From contig NZ_BONW01000002.1 in assembly GCF_016862915.1 (NCBI RefSeq), forward strand, positions 248,001 to 312,000: a stretch of 64,000 nt of DNA, written 5' to 3'. The translations under genes and the position numbers were made by a program. The notes below the pieces were generated by a model. The model was not told where the DNA came from. It saw only the letters and a program-made list of their open reading frames with translations, and ran no database searches. The stretch comes from Plantactinospora endophytica (GTDB taxonomy: Bacteria; Actinomycetota; Actinomycetes; Mycobacteriales; Micromonosporaceae). Shown here in pieces: positions 52,394 to 60,331 of the stretch (the stretch's first letter is position 1; every line of letters begins with the position of its first letter).

Positions 52394-52775
52394 GCAGGAC
52401 GATGGTGGCCCGGTCGCCGGTGGCGGTCGCCGTGGCCGAGGTGGTCAGCGCGGTCAGCACCTTCCAGGCGAACGACGACTCGGCCGGCAGTCGTGCGCCC
52501 CGGGTGGTGGTGACGGAGACCTCGACGGTCAGCGCGTCGTCGGTAACCGCGAACCGGCAGTCCAGTTCGGCGTCCCGGGTCGCGATGGCCAGCAGCATGG
52601 CGCAGGCCTCGTCGACGGCGATCCGCAGATCCTCGATCTCGTCGAGGGCGAAGTGCAGGCGTGCGGCGAGGCCGGCGGTCGCCGTCCGCAGCACACCGAG
52701 GTAACCACCGTCGGCGGGCACGGTGAGCAGGACGACGTCGTCGCCGGTCGTCGGCGGTGTGGTCAGCGAAGTCAC
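52368..52775 (-). CDS. RsbW-like anti-sigma factor
   Basis: The 135-residue protein is a compact GHKL domain with FALDEIEDLRIAVDEACAMLL (N-box helix, Asp and Glu present) and a C-terminal FAWKVLTALTTSATATATGDRATIVLL. The G1 box is not clearly recognisable, as in other SigF/SigB-type anti-sigma factors of this subgroup. It is one of two RsbW-like genes in the window. No sigma or antagonist gene is adjacent. GTG 52775 is the chosen start. Confidence 0.8.
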   Translation of the reverse strand: MTSLTTPPTTGDDVVLLTVPADGGYLGVLRTATAGLAARLHFALDEIEDLRIAVDEACAMLLAIATRDAELDCRFAVTDDALTVEVSVTTTRGARLPAESSFAWKVLTALTTSATATATGDRATIVLLTRRAAEV

Positions 52776-52817
52776 CAGTCCTGTCCCCCCGTCCCGGACT
52801 CTACCGGCCCGTCGCAC

Positions 52818-52856
52818 CGACGTGCCGACCGGATCCGTGATCCGGCCGGCACGTCG
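52818..52856. terminator. Terminator after sodN
   Basis: An 18-bp stem with one mismatch (52818-52835 with 52839-52856) and a 3-nt loop lies 46 nt past the sodN stop. Confidence 0.8.
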
Positions 52857-52902
52857 GCGACAGCGTCCCTGCCGGACCGGGGCCGGCGGGGACGGGCAGG
52901 AC

Positions 52903-53310
52903 TCATGCCTGCTTGGTCTCCCAGAAGATCTTCGCGATCTCGTCGATCTTCTGCAGCAGCTCGTCGGCCTTGGACCCGTCGGTGGTGGCCTTGGTGCCGC
53001 CACCGCCACCGGCGAGCTTGGTGGCCTCGTTGAAGAGCTGGTGGAGCTGCGGGTACTTCTCGAAGTGCGGGGGCTTGAAATAGTCGGTCCAGAGCACCCA
53101 CAGGTGGTGCTTGACCAGCTCGGAACGCTGCTCCTTGATGATCAGCGCCCGGGTACGGAACTCGGGGTCGGTGTTCGCCGCGTACTTCTCGTCGATCGCC
53201 TTGATCGACTCAGCCTCGATGCGGGCCTGCGCGGGGTCGTAGACACCGCAGGGCAGGTCGCAGTGGGCGTACGCGAGGGTGCGTGGTGTAAGGATGCGTG
53301 GAAGTCGCAT
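52903..53310 (-). CDS. sodN: Nickel superoxide dismutase
   Basis: The 135-residue precursor carries the nickel hook HCDLPCGVYDPAQA from residue 17. The N-terminal 16 residues (MRLPRILTPRTLAYA plus adjacent) must be removed so that His1, Cys2 and Cys6 of the mature enzyme bind nickel. The body is the four-helix bundle with FRTRALIIKEQRSELVKHHLWVLWTDYFKPPH. GGAGGATCCC precedes the ATG. It converts superoxide to peroxide and oxygen. Its processing protease gene sodX is divergent, 83 nt away. Confidence 0.96.
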   Translation of the reverse strand: MRLPRILTPRTLAYAHCDLPCGVYDPAQARIEAESIKAIDEKYAANTDPEFRTRALIIKEQRSELVKHHLWVLWTDYFKPPHFEKYPQLHQLFNEATKLAGGGGGTKATTDGSKADELLQKIDEIAKIFWETKQA

Positions 53311-53393
53311 GGGATCCTCCAAGGCACGTCTGTGATGATCCAGGATGACAGTACTCCTGCGATATGTCCCCGAAGGGGCGGAGGTGAAACTCG

Positions 53394-53744
53394 GTGTCCA
53401 ACGCCCCATCCGGCAGGGGTGGCCGACCCGGTGGACCCGTCTTCGCCGTACTCGTGGTCGGTCCGTCGATGGTGCCCACCCTGCGGCACGGCGACGCGTT
53501 GCTGGTCCGGCGCGGCGGTCGCGCCATCCGCGCCGGTGACCTGGTGGTCGGTCTCTTCCGGACCCGGCCGGACCTGCTCGTGGTCAAGCGCGCGGTACGC
53601 CCCGTCGACGGCGGCTGGGAACTGCACGGCGACAACGCGCTGGTGACCGACGACTCCCGGATGTACGGCGTGGCCGACGTCCTCGGTCGGGTCGTGGCCC
53701 GCTACTGGCCCCGCCCGAAGTGGTTCGACTACCGTTCGGTATGA
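53394..53744 (+). CDS. sodX: Ni-SOD maturation protease
   Basis: The 116-residue S26-type (LexA/signal-peptidase-like) protease has the nucleophile Ser in VVGPSMVPTLRHGD and the general-base Lys in LLVVKRAV. The GDN motif (ELHGDNALVTDDSR) follows. It removes the SodN leader so the nickel hook can form. It is soluble, with no membrane helix. GTG 53394 follows GGAGG. Ni-SOD genes are usually found with this protease. Confidence 0.93.
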   Translation: MSNAPSGRGGRPGGPVFAVLVVGPSMVPTLRHGDALLVRRGGRAIRAGDLVVGLFRTRPDLLVVKRAVRPVDGGWELHGDNALVTDDSRMYGVADVLGRVVARYWPRPKWFDYRSV

Positions 53745-53894
53745 CCCTGCGGGGCAGTAACGATCCCCGTCGCCACTATGCTCTGTAGTCCATACCCGGG
53801 TGACCCCCGCACCGCTGCCGGCGATCGCCGATCTCGCGTCCAGCGCCGGCCGCTCTCGAATGGAATGCAACGTCGCGTATCCCTTGGAGTCACC

Positions 53895-55121
53895 ATGTCA
53901 TCCGCTGCCGTCGTGGACCCGTCCGATCCCGCCTTCGAGTTGCACCGGGGCGGCAAGCTGACGGTCGCCTCGACCGTGCCGCTGGCCACGCGGGAGGACC
54001 TGTCCCTCGCGTACACCCCGGGGGTGGCCCGGGTCTGCGAGGCGATCGCCGCCGACCCGGCCCTGGTCGACGACTACACCTGGGTCTCGCGCACCGTGGC
54101 GGTGGTCACCGACGGCTCGGCCGTGCTCGGGCTGGGCAACATTGGCCCGCGTGCGGCGATGCCGGTGATGGAGGGCAAGGCGGTGCTCTTCAAGCAGTTC
54201 GGTGGGGTGGACGCCGTACCGGTCTGTCTGGACACCCAGGACGTCGACGAGATCGTCGCGGTGGTGACCGCGCTGGCCCCGTCGTTCGGCGGCATCAACC
54301 TGGAGGACATCAGCGCGCCCCGGTGCTTCGAGATCGAGCGCCGGCTGGACGAGGCGCTGCCGATCCCGGTCTTCCACGACGACCAGCACGGCACCGCCGT
54401 CGTGGTGCTCGCCGCGCTGCGTAACGCCGCCACGCTGCTCAACCGCAAGCTCGGTGACCTCCGGGTGGTGGTCAGCGGTGCCGGTGCGGCCGGCGTCGCG
54501 GTGACCAAGATGCTGGCGGCGGGGGGCGTCAACCCGGCGGAGGTGGTGGTCTGCGACTCCCGGGGCATCCTGCACCGCGACCGGCCGGACCTGACCGCCT
54601 CCAAGACCGAGCTGGTCGAGCTGACCAACGCCGCCGGCCGGGTCGGCGGGATCACCGAGGCGCTGCGCGACGCCGACGTGCTGATCGGCGTCTCGGGTGG
54701 ACAGATCCCGGAGGACGCGGTCGCCGGGATGGCGCCCGGCGGTGCCGTCTTCGCGCTGGCCAACCCCACCCCGGAGGTACACCCCGAGGTGGCCGCCCGG
54801 TACGCGGCGGTGGTGGCGACCGGCCGCAGCGACTACCCCAACCAGATCAACAACGTGCTCGCCTTCCCCGGCATCTTCCGGGGCGCGCTGTCGGCCCGGG
54901 CGACCCGGATCACCGAGGGCATGAAGGTGGCCGCCGCGGACGCGATCGCGGCGGTCGCCGTGGAGGCGGCCTGGTCGGACGGCGCGCAGCCGGCCGGTGC
55001 CGGGGGCGGGCAGCTCCGGGTCGACGCGATCGTGCCGTCGCCGCTCGACCCCCGGGTCGCGCCGGCGGTCGCCGAGGCGGTGGCCGAGGCGGCCCGTCGG
55101 GACGGTGTCGCCCGCGCCTGA
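53895..55121 (+). CDS. NAD(P)-dependent malic enzyme
   Basis: The 408-residue protein decarboxylates malate to pyruvate. It has SLAYTPGVARVCEAI (Tyr), GKAVLFKQFGGVDAVP (Lys), GGINLEDISAPRCFEIE and FHDDQHGTAVVVLAAL at the metal site. The Rossmann motif is VVSGAGAAGVAV, and the C-terminal NQINNVLAFPGIFRGAL closes the site. It is the short bacterial type without a phosphotransacetylase domain. GGAG lies 6 nt before the ATG. It is monocistronic. Confidence 0.94.
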   Translation: MSSAAVVDPSDPAFELHRGGKLTVASTVPLATREDLSLAYTPGVARVCEAIAADPALVDDYTWVSRTVAVVTDGSAVLGLGNIGPRAAMPVMEGKAVLFKQFGGVDAVPVCLDTQDVDEIVAVVTALAPSFGGINLEDISAPRCFEIERRLDEALPIPVFHDDQHGTAVVVLAALRNAATLLNRKLGDLRVVVSGAGAAGVAVTKMLAAGGVNPAEVVVCDSRGILHRDRPDLTASKTELVELTNAAGRVGGITEALRDADVLIGVSGGQIPEDAVAGMAPGGAVFALANPTPEVHPEVAARYAAVVATGRSDYPNQINNVLAFPGIFRGALSARATRITEGMKVAAADAIAAVAVEAAWSDGAQPAGAGGGQLRVDAIVPSPLDPRVAPAVAEAVAEAARRDGVARA

Positions 55122-55290
55122 CCGGGCACTCCGACCCGACGCCGACGACATCCGGGCTGGCCCGGCTCACCCGGCCCAGCGTCGGGCGGTGACGGCGGAC
55201 GGCTGCTGAGTCGCCGACGACGGGCGGGCTGGTGGCGGCCGGGCCGCCGACGGCGGGCGACCGGTTACGGCCCGGTGTAACGTGTCGATC

Positions 55291-56244
55291 ATGCGTGCCG
55301 CCTACGCCTCGATGTTCGATGCCGACGATCCGCTGGCCGCGCTGGTCGTCGGGGATCGACCCGAGCCGGCCCATCCGGAGCCGGACTGGGTAACGGTGCA
55401 GGTCCGGGCGAGTTCGCTCAACCATCACGACGTCTGGTCGTTGCGCGGGGTCGGGCTGGCCGCCGACCGGCTGCCGATGATCCTCGGCTGCGACGCCGCG
55501 GGCGTGGACCCGGACGGCAACGAGGTCGTGGTCTATCCGGTGGTTCCGGACCCGGCCGATCCCCGGGGGCTGTCGCTGCTCTCCGAACGGCATCCCGGCA
55601 CGCTCGCCGAGCGGGTGGCGGTGCCGCGCGCCAACCTGGTGCCGAAGCCGCCCGGGCTCACCTTCGCCGAGGTCGCCTGCCTGCCGACCGCCTGGCTGAC
55701 CGCGTACCGGATGCTGACCACCCGGGGCAGGGTGGAGGCGGGAGAGTCGGTGCTGGTGCAGGGGGCCGGTGGCGGCGTGGCGACCGCCGCCGTGGTGCTC
55801 GCGGTGGCGCTGGGCAAGCGGGTGTACGCGACCAGCCGCGACCCGGGCAAGCGGGACCGGATCACCGGGCTGGGCGCGACGGCGGTGGAGCCGGGAGCCC
55901 GGCTGCCGGAGCGGGTCGACGTGGTGATCGAGACCGTCGGTGCCGCGACCTTCGACCACTCGCTGAAGTCGGCCGCACCGGGCGCCCGGATCGTCGTCTC
56001 CGGCGCGACCGCCGGGTACGAGCCGCCGGTGAACCTCCGTCGGGTCTTCGCCATGCAACTGGAGATCCTGGGCTCGACCATGGGTACCCCGGCGGAACTG
56101 GCCGAGCTGCTCGGACTCTGCGTGCAGCGGGGGATCCGGCCGGTGATCGACAGCAGCTACCCGTTCTCGGAGGTCCGGCCGGCGTTCGCCCGACTGCTCT
56201 CCGGAGAGGTCTTCGGCAAGGTGGTGCTGGACCACACCGCGTAG
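55291..56244 (+). CDS. Zinc-independent MDR oxidoreductase (quinone-reductase-like)
   Basis: The 317-residue medium-chain dehydrogenase/reductase has a GroES-like N-terminal domain (SSLNHHDVWSLRGVG; LGCDAAGVV-like segment). Its Rossmann domain has VLVQGAGGGVATAAVVLA. The four-Cys structural-zinc lobe and catalytic zinc ligands are absent. It probably reduces a quinone or enone with NADPH. TAACGT at 55278-55283 ends 7 nt before ATG 55291, supporting that start and leaderless translation. The last 20 nt are imperfectly repeated after the stop. Confidence 0.88.
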   Translation: MRAAYASMFDADDPLAALVVGDRPEPAHPEPDWVTVQVRASSLNHHDVWSLRGVGLAADRLPMILGCDAAGVDPDGNEVVVYPVVPDPADPRGLSLLSERHPGTLAERVAVPRANLVPKPPGLTFAEVACLPTAWLTAYRMLTTRGRVEAGESVLVQGAGGGVATAAVVLAVALGKRVYATSRDPGKRDRITGLGATAVEPGARLPERVDVVIETVGAATFDHSLKSAAPGARIVVSGATAGYEPPVNLRRVFAMQLEILGSTMGTPAELAELLGLCVQRGIRPVIDSSYPFSEVRPAFARLLSGEVFGKVVLDHTA

Positions 56245-56268
56245 CGCCGGACCGCACCGCGTCCGCCT
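56229..56268. repeat. 20-nt duplication of oxidoreductase gene end
   Basis: GGACCACACCGCGTAGCGCC (with the stop TAG) is followed directly by a 16/20 identical copy, and then by looser CCGGTGTCC-type repeats to about 56335. Confidence 0.75.
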
Positions 56269-56383
56269 ACCCGGTGTCCGCCGGTTCGGTGTCTACCGGT
56301 CCGGCGTCCGGCGATCCGGTGTCCCGCCGGTCCGGTCCCGGGCGTGAACTGCGGTGTTCACGGCTCGAACACGCGCGGTGACA

Positions 56384-56440
56384 GGATTTGAAAATCCGGA
56401 CATCCTGCCCGGGTTCAAAACGGGCAGCGGGGCAGGATAA
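56384..56440 (+). ncRNA. Possible structured element with alternative pairings
   Basis: The segment ATCCTGCCCG (56402-56411) can pair with CGGGCAG (56421-56427, 7 bp) or with GGGCAGGAT (56430-56438, 9 bp), which exclude each other. AGGAT at 56383-56387 offers a third partner. A GGATT/AATCC hairpin (56384-56397) precedes. It lies before the candidate promoter at 56476, so it would belong to a longer transcript or act as DNA. No known riboswitch consensus is recognised. Confidence 0.3.
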
Positions 56441-56475
56441 GTCACCGACAATGCGTGGGAAAGTCGGGGTAAAGC

Positions 56476-56504
56476 CTGACTTTAGGAAAAATAAAGGTTA
56501 CGTT
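56476..56504 (+). promoter_or_regulatory. Candidate promoter of beta-helix gene
   Basis: CTGACT-N17-TACGTT lies in an A-rich stretch about 108 nt before the ATG at 56612. Confidence 0.4.
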
Positions 56505-56611
56505 TCCGCCCTTTCCTTCACGTCTCCGTCCGGTTGGGACCGGCGGGTACAGTCGTCCCGTTCCGCCCCGCTGATCGCGGACGATCTGTACGACGAAGGA
56601 GTCGGATCTTG

Positions 56612-57973
56612 ATGAGTTTCTCTGTGGCGGGTCAGCATAATCGACAAAGGCCACCATCCCGTCGTGCCCGTGGGCGCGGCTGGCGTACGCCACGATCCCT
56701 GGTGGTGGGTTCGGCGACGCTGGGGATCATTCTCGCCGGAATCGGTGTGGCGGTCGCCAGCAGTGGCGACGGGTCGATGACCATAACCCGGAACGGGGCC
56801 GTACTCGACGGTCGCAAGATCGACGGGTACGTGCACATCAAGGCGGACAACGTAACGATCAGGAATAGCACGATCAAGTACGGCGGAGCGCACACCGTAC
56901 GGATTTTCGATGGTTTTTCCGGCGCGTTGATCGAGAACACCAGGATTTCCTGCACCCGACCCGGGACGAATGGTGTGGTGTTCGGCAACTACACCGCCCG
57001 CAAGGTACGCGTCGTGGGCTGCAAGAACGGATTCCTACACTCTCCGGAGGCCCCGGCGACGATCATCATGTCGACCTGGAACGGCAAGCCGGTTGCCGCC
57101 GGCGACCTGCCGCCGGCCGCCGAGCCGAAGCCGACCCCCGAGCCCACCAGGTCGACGCCCGGTAGCCGGCCGACGCCGGCCCGGCCGACCCCGGCGGCCG
57201 GCGCGACCTCGACGAAGGCGCCGACCACCCGGGCACCGTCCTCCTTCCCCGGCCCGGACGACACCGGCGTACCGGCCGGCACCACGTTGCGGGCCTCGGG
57301 CTCGATCAAGGCGACCCAGGACGGTCAGGTGTTCAGCGGCCTGAACATCAACGGCTGCGTGACCGTCCTCGCCAAGAACGTCGTAATCCGGAAGTCCCGG
57401 ATCACCTGCGGCGGTATCTACTCGATCCGCACGATCAACGCGGTGAACCTGCTGGTCGAGGATGTCGAGATCAACGGCTTGGGAAAGAACTCGGCGGCGG
57501 TCTGCTGCGGCGAATACACGTTGCGCCGGGTCGACATCAGCAACGTGATCGACGGACCACGGCTCGGCAGCGACGTGGTGGTCGAGGATTCGTGGATCCA
57601 CCACCTGACCCGGGGACCGGGCTCGCACAACGACACCCTCCAGACCACCGGCGCGTCGAATATCGTGGTCCGGGGCAACACGCTGGAGGCGTACAACCCG
57701 GTCACCAGGGATCCGTTCAACGCCTGCCTCATGATCGGCTCCACCACCGGGCCGATCGTCTCGAATCTGCTCTTCGAGGGCAATTACTGCAACGGCGGAA
57801 ACTATTCCATCGGAATCCGTACCGACCTGAACGCCAACAACATCCGGCTGAGTGGCAACGTCTTCGGGCGTAATTACAGATACGGCGTGATCGCCCGGCC
57901 GGACCAGCGCGGTATCACCTGGGACAGGTCGAGCAACCTCTTCGCGGACAACCGCAAGCCGGTGGTGGGGTAA
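56612..57973 (+). CDS. Secreted two-module right-handed beta-helix protein
   Basis: The 453-residue protein has a basic N-terminus, one membrane/signal helix (SLVVGSATLGIILAGIGVAVASS, about 31-53), a first beta-helix module (about 58-150) and a Pro/Thr-rich linker (about 160-210). A larger second beta-helix module follows (about 220-453). Both modules open with the same pattern of D-G-x-V/I-x-G-x-x-I-x-G and V-T/V-I-R-x-S-x-I. This is a pectate-lyase-like parallel helix, but no polysaccharide-lyase active site is evident. GAAGGAG lies 10 nt before the ATG. Its target, possibly a cell-wall or plant polymer, is unknown. Confidence 0.8.
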   Translation: MSFSVAGQHNRQRPPSRRARGRGWRTPRSLVVGSATLGIILAGIGVAVASSGDGSMTITRNGAVLDGRKIDGYVHIKADNVTIRNSTIKYGGAHTVRIFDGFSGALIENTRISCTRPGTNGVVFGNYTARKVRVVGCKNGFLHSPEAPATIIMSTWNGKPVAAGDLPPAAEPKPTPEPTRSTPGSRPTPARPTPAAGATSTKAPTTRAPSSFPGPDDTGVPAGTTLRASGSIKATQDGQVFSGLNINGCVTVLAKNVVIRKSRITCGGIYSIRTINAVNLLVEDVEINGLGKNSAAVCCGEYTLRRVDISNVIDGPRLGSDVVVEDSWIHHLTRGPGSHNDTLQTTGASNIVVRGNTLEAYNPVTRDPFNACLMIGSTTGPIVSNLLFEGNYCNGGNYSIGIRTDLNANNIRLSGNVFGRNYRYGVIARPDQRGITWDRSSNLFADNRKPVVG

Positions 57974-57988
57974 CCCCACCCCTCGGGG

Positions 57989-58019
57989 GCGCGGCCGGTC
58001 GGGCCAGGACCGGCCGCGC
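57989..58019. terminator. Terminator after beta-helix gene
   Basis: A 12-bp perfect stem (57989-58000 with 58008-58019) with a 7-nt loop lies 15 nt past the stop. It may also serve the convergent hydrolase gene. Confidence 0.75.
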
Positions 58020-58155
58020 TCGGCTGTCCTGATCCGGTCCGGCTCGAAACCGCCGTCCAGATCCGGCTGCCGCCGGTCGCGCGCGGTCCCGCAACGGCCC
58101 TGCGACCCCGTGCCGACGAGCGACGTCACCCCGAGCCGGTCGGCAGGGCCGCCGT

Positions 58156-59157
58156 TCAGAGCCGGTCGTCGAGGGTGGCCAGGCCGCCCCGGGTCGCCTG
58201 GTTCGGCAGCCGCCGCAGGGCCCGGTCGTCGCCGTACAGGCTCCAGCGGAGGAACTCGACGGTGGTGTCGGCCACGACGTCGAGGGCCCCCTCGTCGTTG
58301 CCGAGCAGGGCGCCGACGTGGTCGCCCTTCGGCAGCGTCAGCATCGCCTTGGGCCACGGGACCCGGTCGTACGCCGCCTTGCCGGCCCGGTACGACACCA
58401 CGTCGTCGAGCTGCCCGTGCACGAAGAGCTGGGGCGCGGCCGGCCCACTGAACGCGGTACCCACCCCGAGGGCCGTACCGGCGAGCACGATCCCGGCGTC
58501 GAGCCGGGGGTCCCGGCCGGCCGTGAACAGCCCGATGGTGGTGACACCGCCGGCCGAGTGCCCGGCCGCCGCGACCCGGTCGACGGCCAGGTGGCCCCGG
58601 AACGGGTCGCCGGCCCGGCCGTCCAGGGCCAGCACCCGGGTCAGCACGTACGACGCGTCGGCCGGCTGGTTGACCACGTCGAGCACCTGGAACTCGGCGG
58701 CGCCCCGGCTGGTGTGCGGATAGCTCGGCGCCACCACCACGAAGCCCGCCGCTGACCAGCGCACCAGCAGTCCCCGGTAGTCCGACGGGCGGCCGGTCAG
58801 GCCGTGACTGAACAGCACCACCGGGAACCGGCCGGCGGCGACCGGGGCATTCCGGTCCGGCGAGCCGCCCGGAGACCCCTGCGCCGGGTACCAGACGGTC
58901 ACCGGCAGCCGGCGGTCCCCGCCCCGGTTGTAGGTCACCTCCCGCACCCCGACCGCGAACCGGCGGCTCGGCGCGCTGCCGGCCGGGATCGGGCCGGCCC
59001 CGGCGGAGCTGCCGGTGGTCGGGGTGGGACTTCCCGTCGGAGCGGGCCGTTCGGCGACCGGGCGGTCGGGCTCGGCGGAGCAGCCGACCAGGGCGCCGGC
59101 CAGGGCCGCCGCGACGGTCGCACCGGCCAGTGCGGCACGGAGGGGATGTCGGCGCAT
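58156..59157 (-). CDS. Alpha/beta hydrolase lipoprotein
   Basis: The 333-residue protein has a type II signal peptide with lipobox LVGCS (Cys at about 26), a Pro/Ser/Thr-rich linker and then a dienelactone-hydrolase/PAF-acetylhydrolase-like domain. Motifs are LPVTVWYPAQG, VVLFSHGLTGRPSDY, nucleophile elbow AAGHSAGGVTT and LFVHGQLDDVV, with His in KGDHVGALLG. It would act on esters outside the cell while anchored to the membrane. CACAAT lies 7 nt before the ATG. It is a tandem paralogue of the next gene. Confidence 0.88.
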   Translation of the reverse strand: MRRHPLRAALAGATVAAALAGALVGCSAEPDRPVAERPAPTGSPTPTTGSSAGAGPIPAGSAPSRRFAVGVREVTYNRGGDRRLPVTVWYPAQGSPGGSPDRNAPVAAGRFPVVLFSHGLTGRPSDYRGLLVRWSAAGFVVVAPSYPHTSRGAAEFQVLDVVNQPADASYVLTRVLALDGRAGDPFRGHLAVDRVAAAGHSAGGVTTIGLFTAGRDPRLDAGIVLAGTALGVGTAFSGPAAPQLFVHGQLDDVVSYRAGKAAYDRVPWPKAMLTLPKGDHVGALLGNDEGALDVVADTTVEFLRWSLYGDDRALRRLPNQATRGGLATLDDRL

Positions 59158-59248
59158 GAGATCGATTGTGCCTCGCCGGCGAACGTACCGGTCCTGGTCC
59201 GGCCGCCTGTGCCGAGACCCTCGGTGGCCGCGAACAGACCGGAGTGGG

Positions 59249-60196
59249 TCAGCCGAGCCGGTCGGTGAGGGCGGTGATTCCCGGGGCGGCGGCGCCGGCC
59301 GGCAGGGCACGCCGGGCCCGGGCGTCGCCGTAGAGCGTCCAGCGCAGGAAGTCCGTCGTCGCGGCCAGCGTCTGCGGGAAGCCGCGCCGGCCCGGGATGA
59401 GGTACTCGCCGTGCCCCTGGCCGCGTACCGTCAGGAAGGCCTTGGGCCAGGGCACCCGCCGGTAGGCGTCCCGCCCCCGGGCCACCGACACGACCCGGTC
59501 GGCGTCGCCGTGTACGAAGAGCAGCGGCGCCGGTGGCCCGCCGAAACTGGACCCGGGCATCCCGGCACCGCCGAGCACGATTCCGCCGCGCAGCCACTCC
59601 GAGTGCCCCGGCGCGAACAGCCCCGCCGTGGTGTAACCACCGGCGGAATGCCCGACGGCGGCGATCCGGGTCACCGCCAGATGGCCGGCGAACCGGTCGC
59701 CGGAGACCTCGTCCAGCTCGGTGAGGTGCCGGATCACCCGCCACGCGTCACCCGGCTGGCGGCGGATGTCGCCCCGGTCGAACCGCCGCGCCGCGCGCTT
59801 GGTGTGCGGATAGGCCGGTGCGGCGACCACGAAGCCGGCGGACGCCCACCGGGTGGTCAACGGGGCGTGCAGCTCGGGCAGGCTGTGCAGGCCGTGGCTG
59901 AACAGCACGATCGGAAACCGGCCGGCCGCGACCGGTGCGTCCCGCAGCGGTGTGCCCGGACCACCGGCGGCGGTGCCGGTCGGTTCTCCCCGGGCCGGAT
60001 ACCAGACGGTGACCGGAAGCGGGCGGGTGGTGCCGCGACCGAGATCGAGCGTACGCACGCCGACCGCGTACGTCCGATCCGGGGCTGAACCGGGCGGTGC
60101 CGCGGGAGCCGGAGCGGCGACCACCCACCCGCTGGCGGTGAGCGCGATCGGCAGCAACAGGACGAACAGCCCCGACACCTTGGGGTTCACGCGCAC
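59249..60196 (-). CDS. Secreted alpha/beta hydrolase, paralogue
   Basis: The 315-residue protein shares the same domain and motif order as its neighbour (LPVTVWYPARG; IVLFSHGLHSLPE; AAVGHSAGGYTT; LFVHGDADRVV; GQGHGEYL). It has an ordinary signal peptide ending near VVAAPAPAA instead of a lipobox. The pair therefore gives one anchored and one released enzyme. GTG 60196 is supported by TAGCGT (minus strand, 60209-60204) exactly 7 nt upstream. The 91-nt gap and separate promoter suggest independent control after an old duplication. Confidence 0.88.
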   Translation of the reverse strand: MRVNPKVSGLFVLLLPIALTASGWVVAAPAPAAPPGSAPDRTYAVGVRTLDLGRGTTRPLPVTVWYPARGEPTGTAAGGPGTPLRDAPVAAGRFPIVLFSHGLHSLPELHAPLTTRWASAGFVVAAPAYPHTKRAARRFDRGDIRRQPGDAWRVIRHLTELDEVSGDRFAGHLAVTRIAAVGHSAGGYTTAGLFAPGHSEWLRGGIVLGGAGMPGSSFGGPPAPLLFVHGDADRVVSVARGRDAYRRVPWPKAFLTVRGQGHGEYLIPGRRGFPQTLAATTDFLRWTLYGDARARRALPAGAAAPGITALTDRLG

Positions 60197-60331
60197 AACA
60201 TCGACGCTAGACGGTGGAACGCCGTACGAGGCCAGCTTTCCGGTCCTCGTACGGCGGCCACCCGGACGGTTTGTCCCGCCGTCCGCCCCCGATTCGGGTT
60301 GCCCGGCAACCCGTCCCCCGGGTACGTCGTC

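Noticed and set aside
56380-56611. Known riboswitch (for example cyclic di-AMP type) before the beta-helix gene
   Set aside because: The conserved core of the ydaO class is not found; only simple alternative hairpins are visible.
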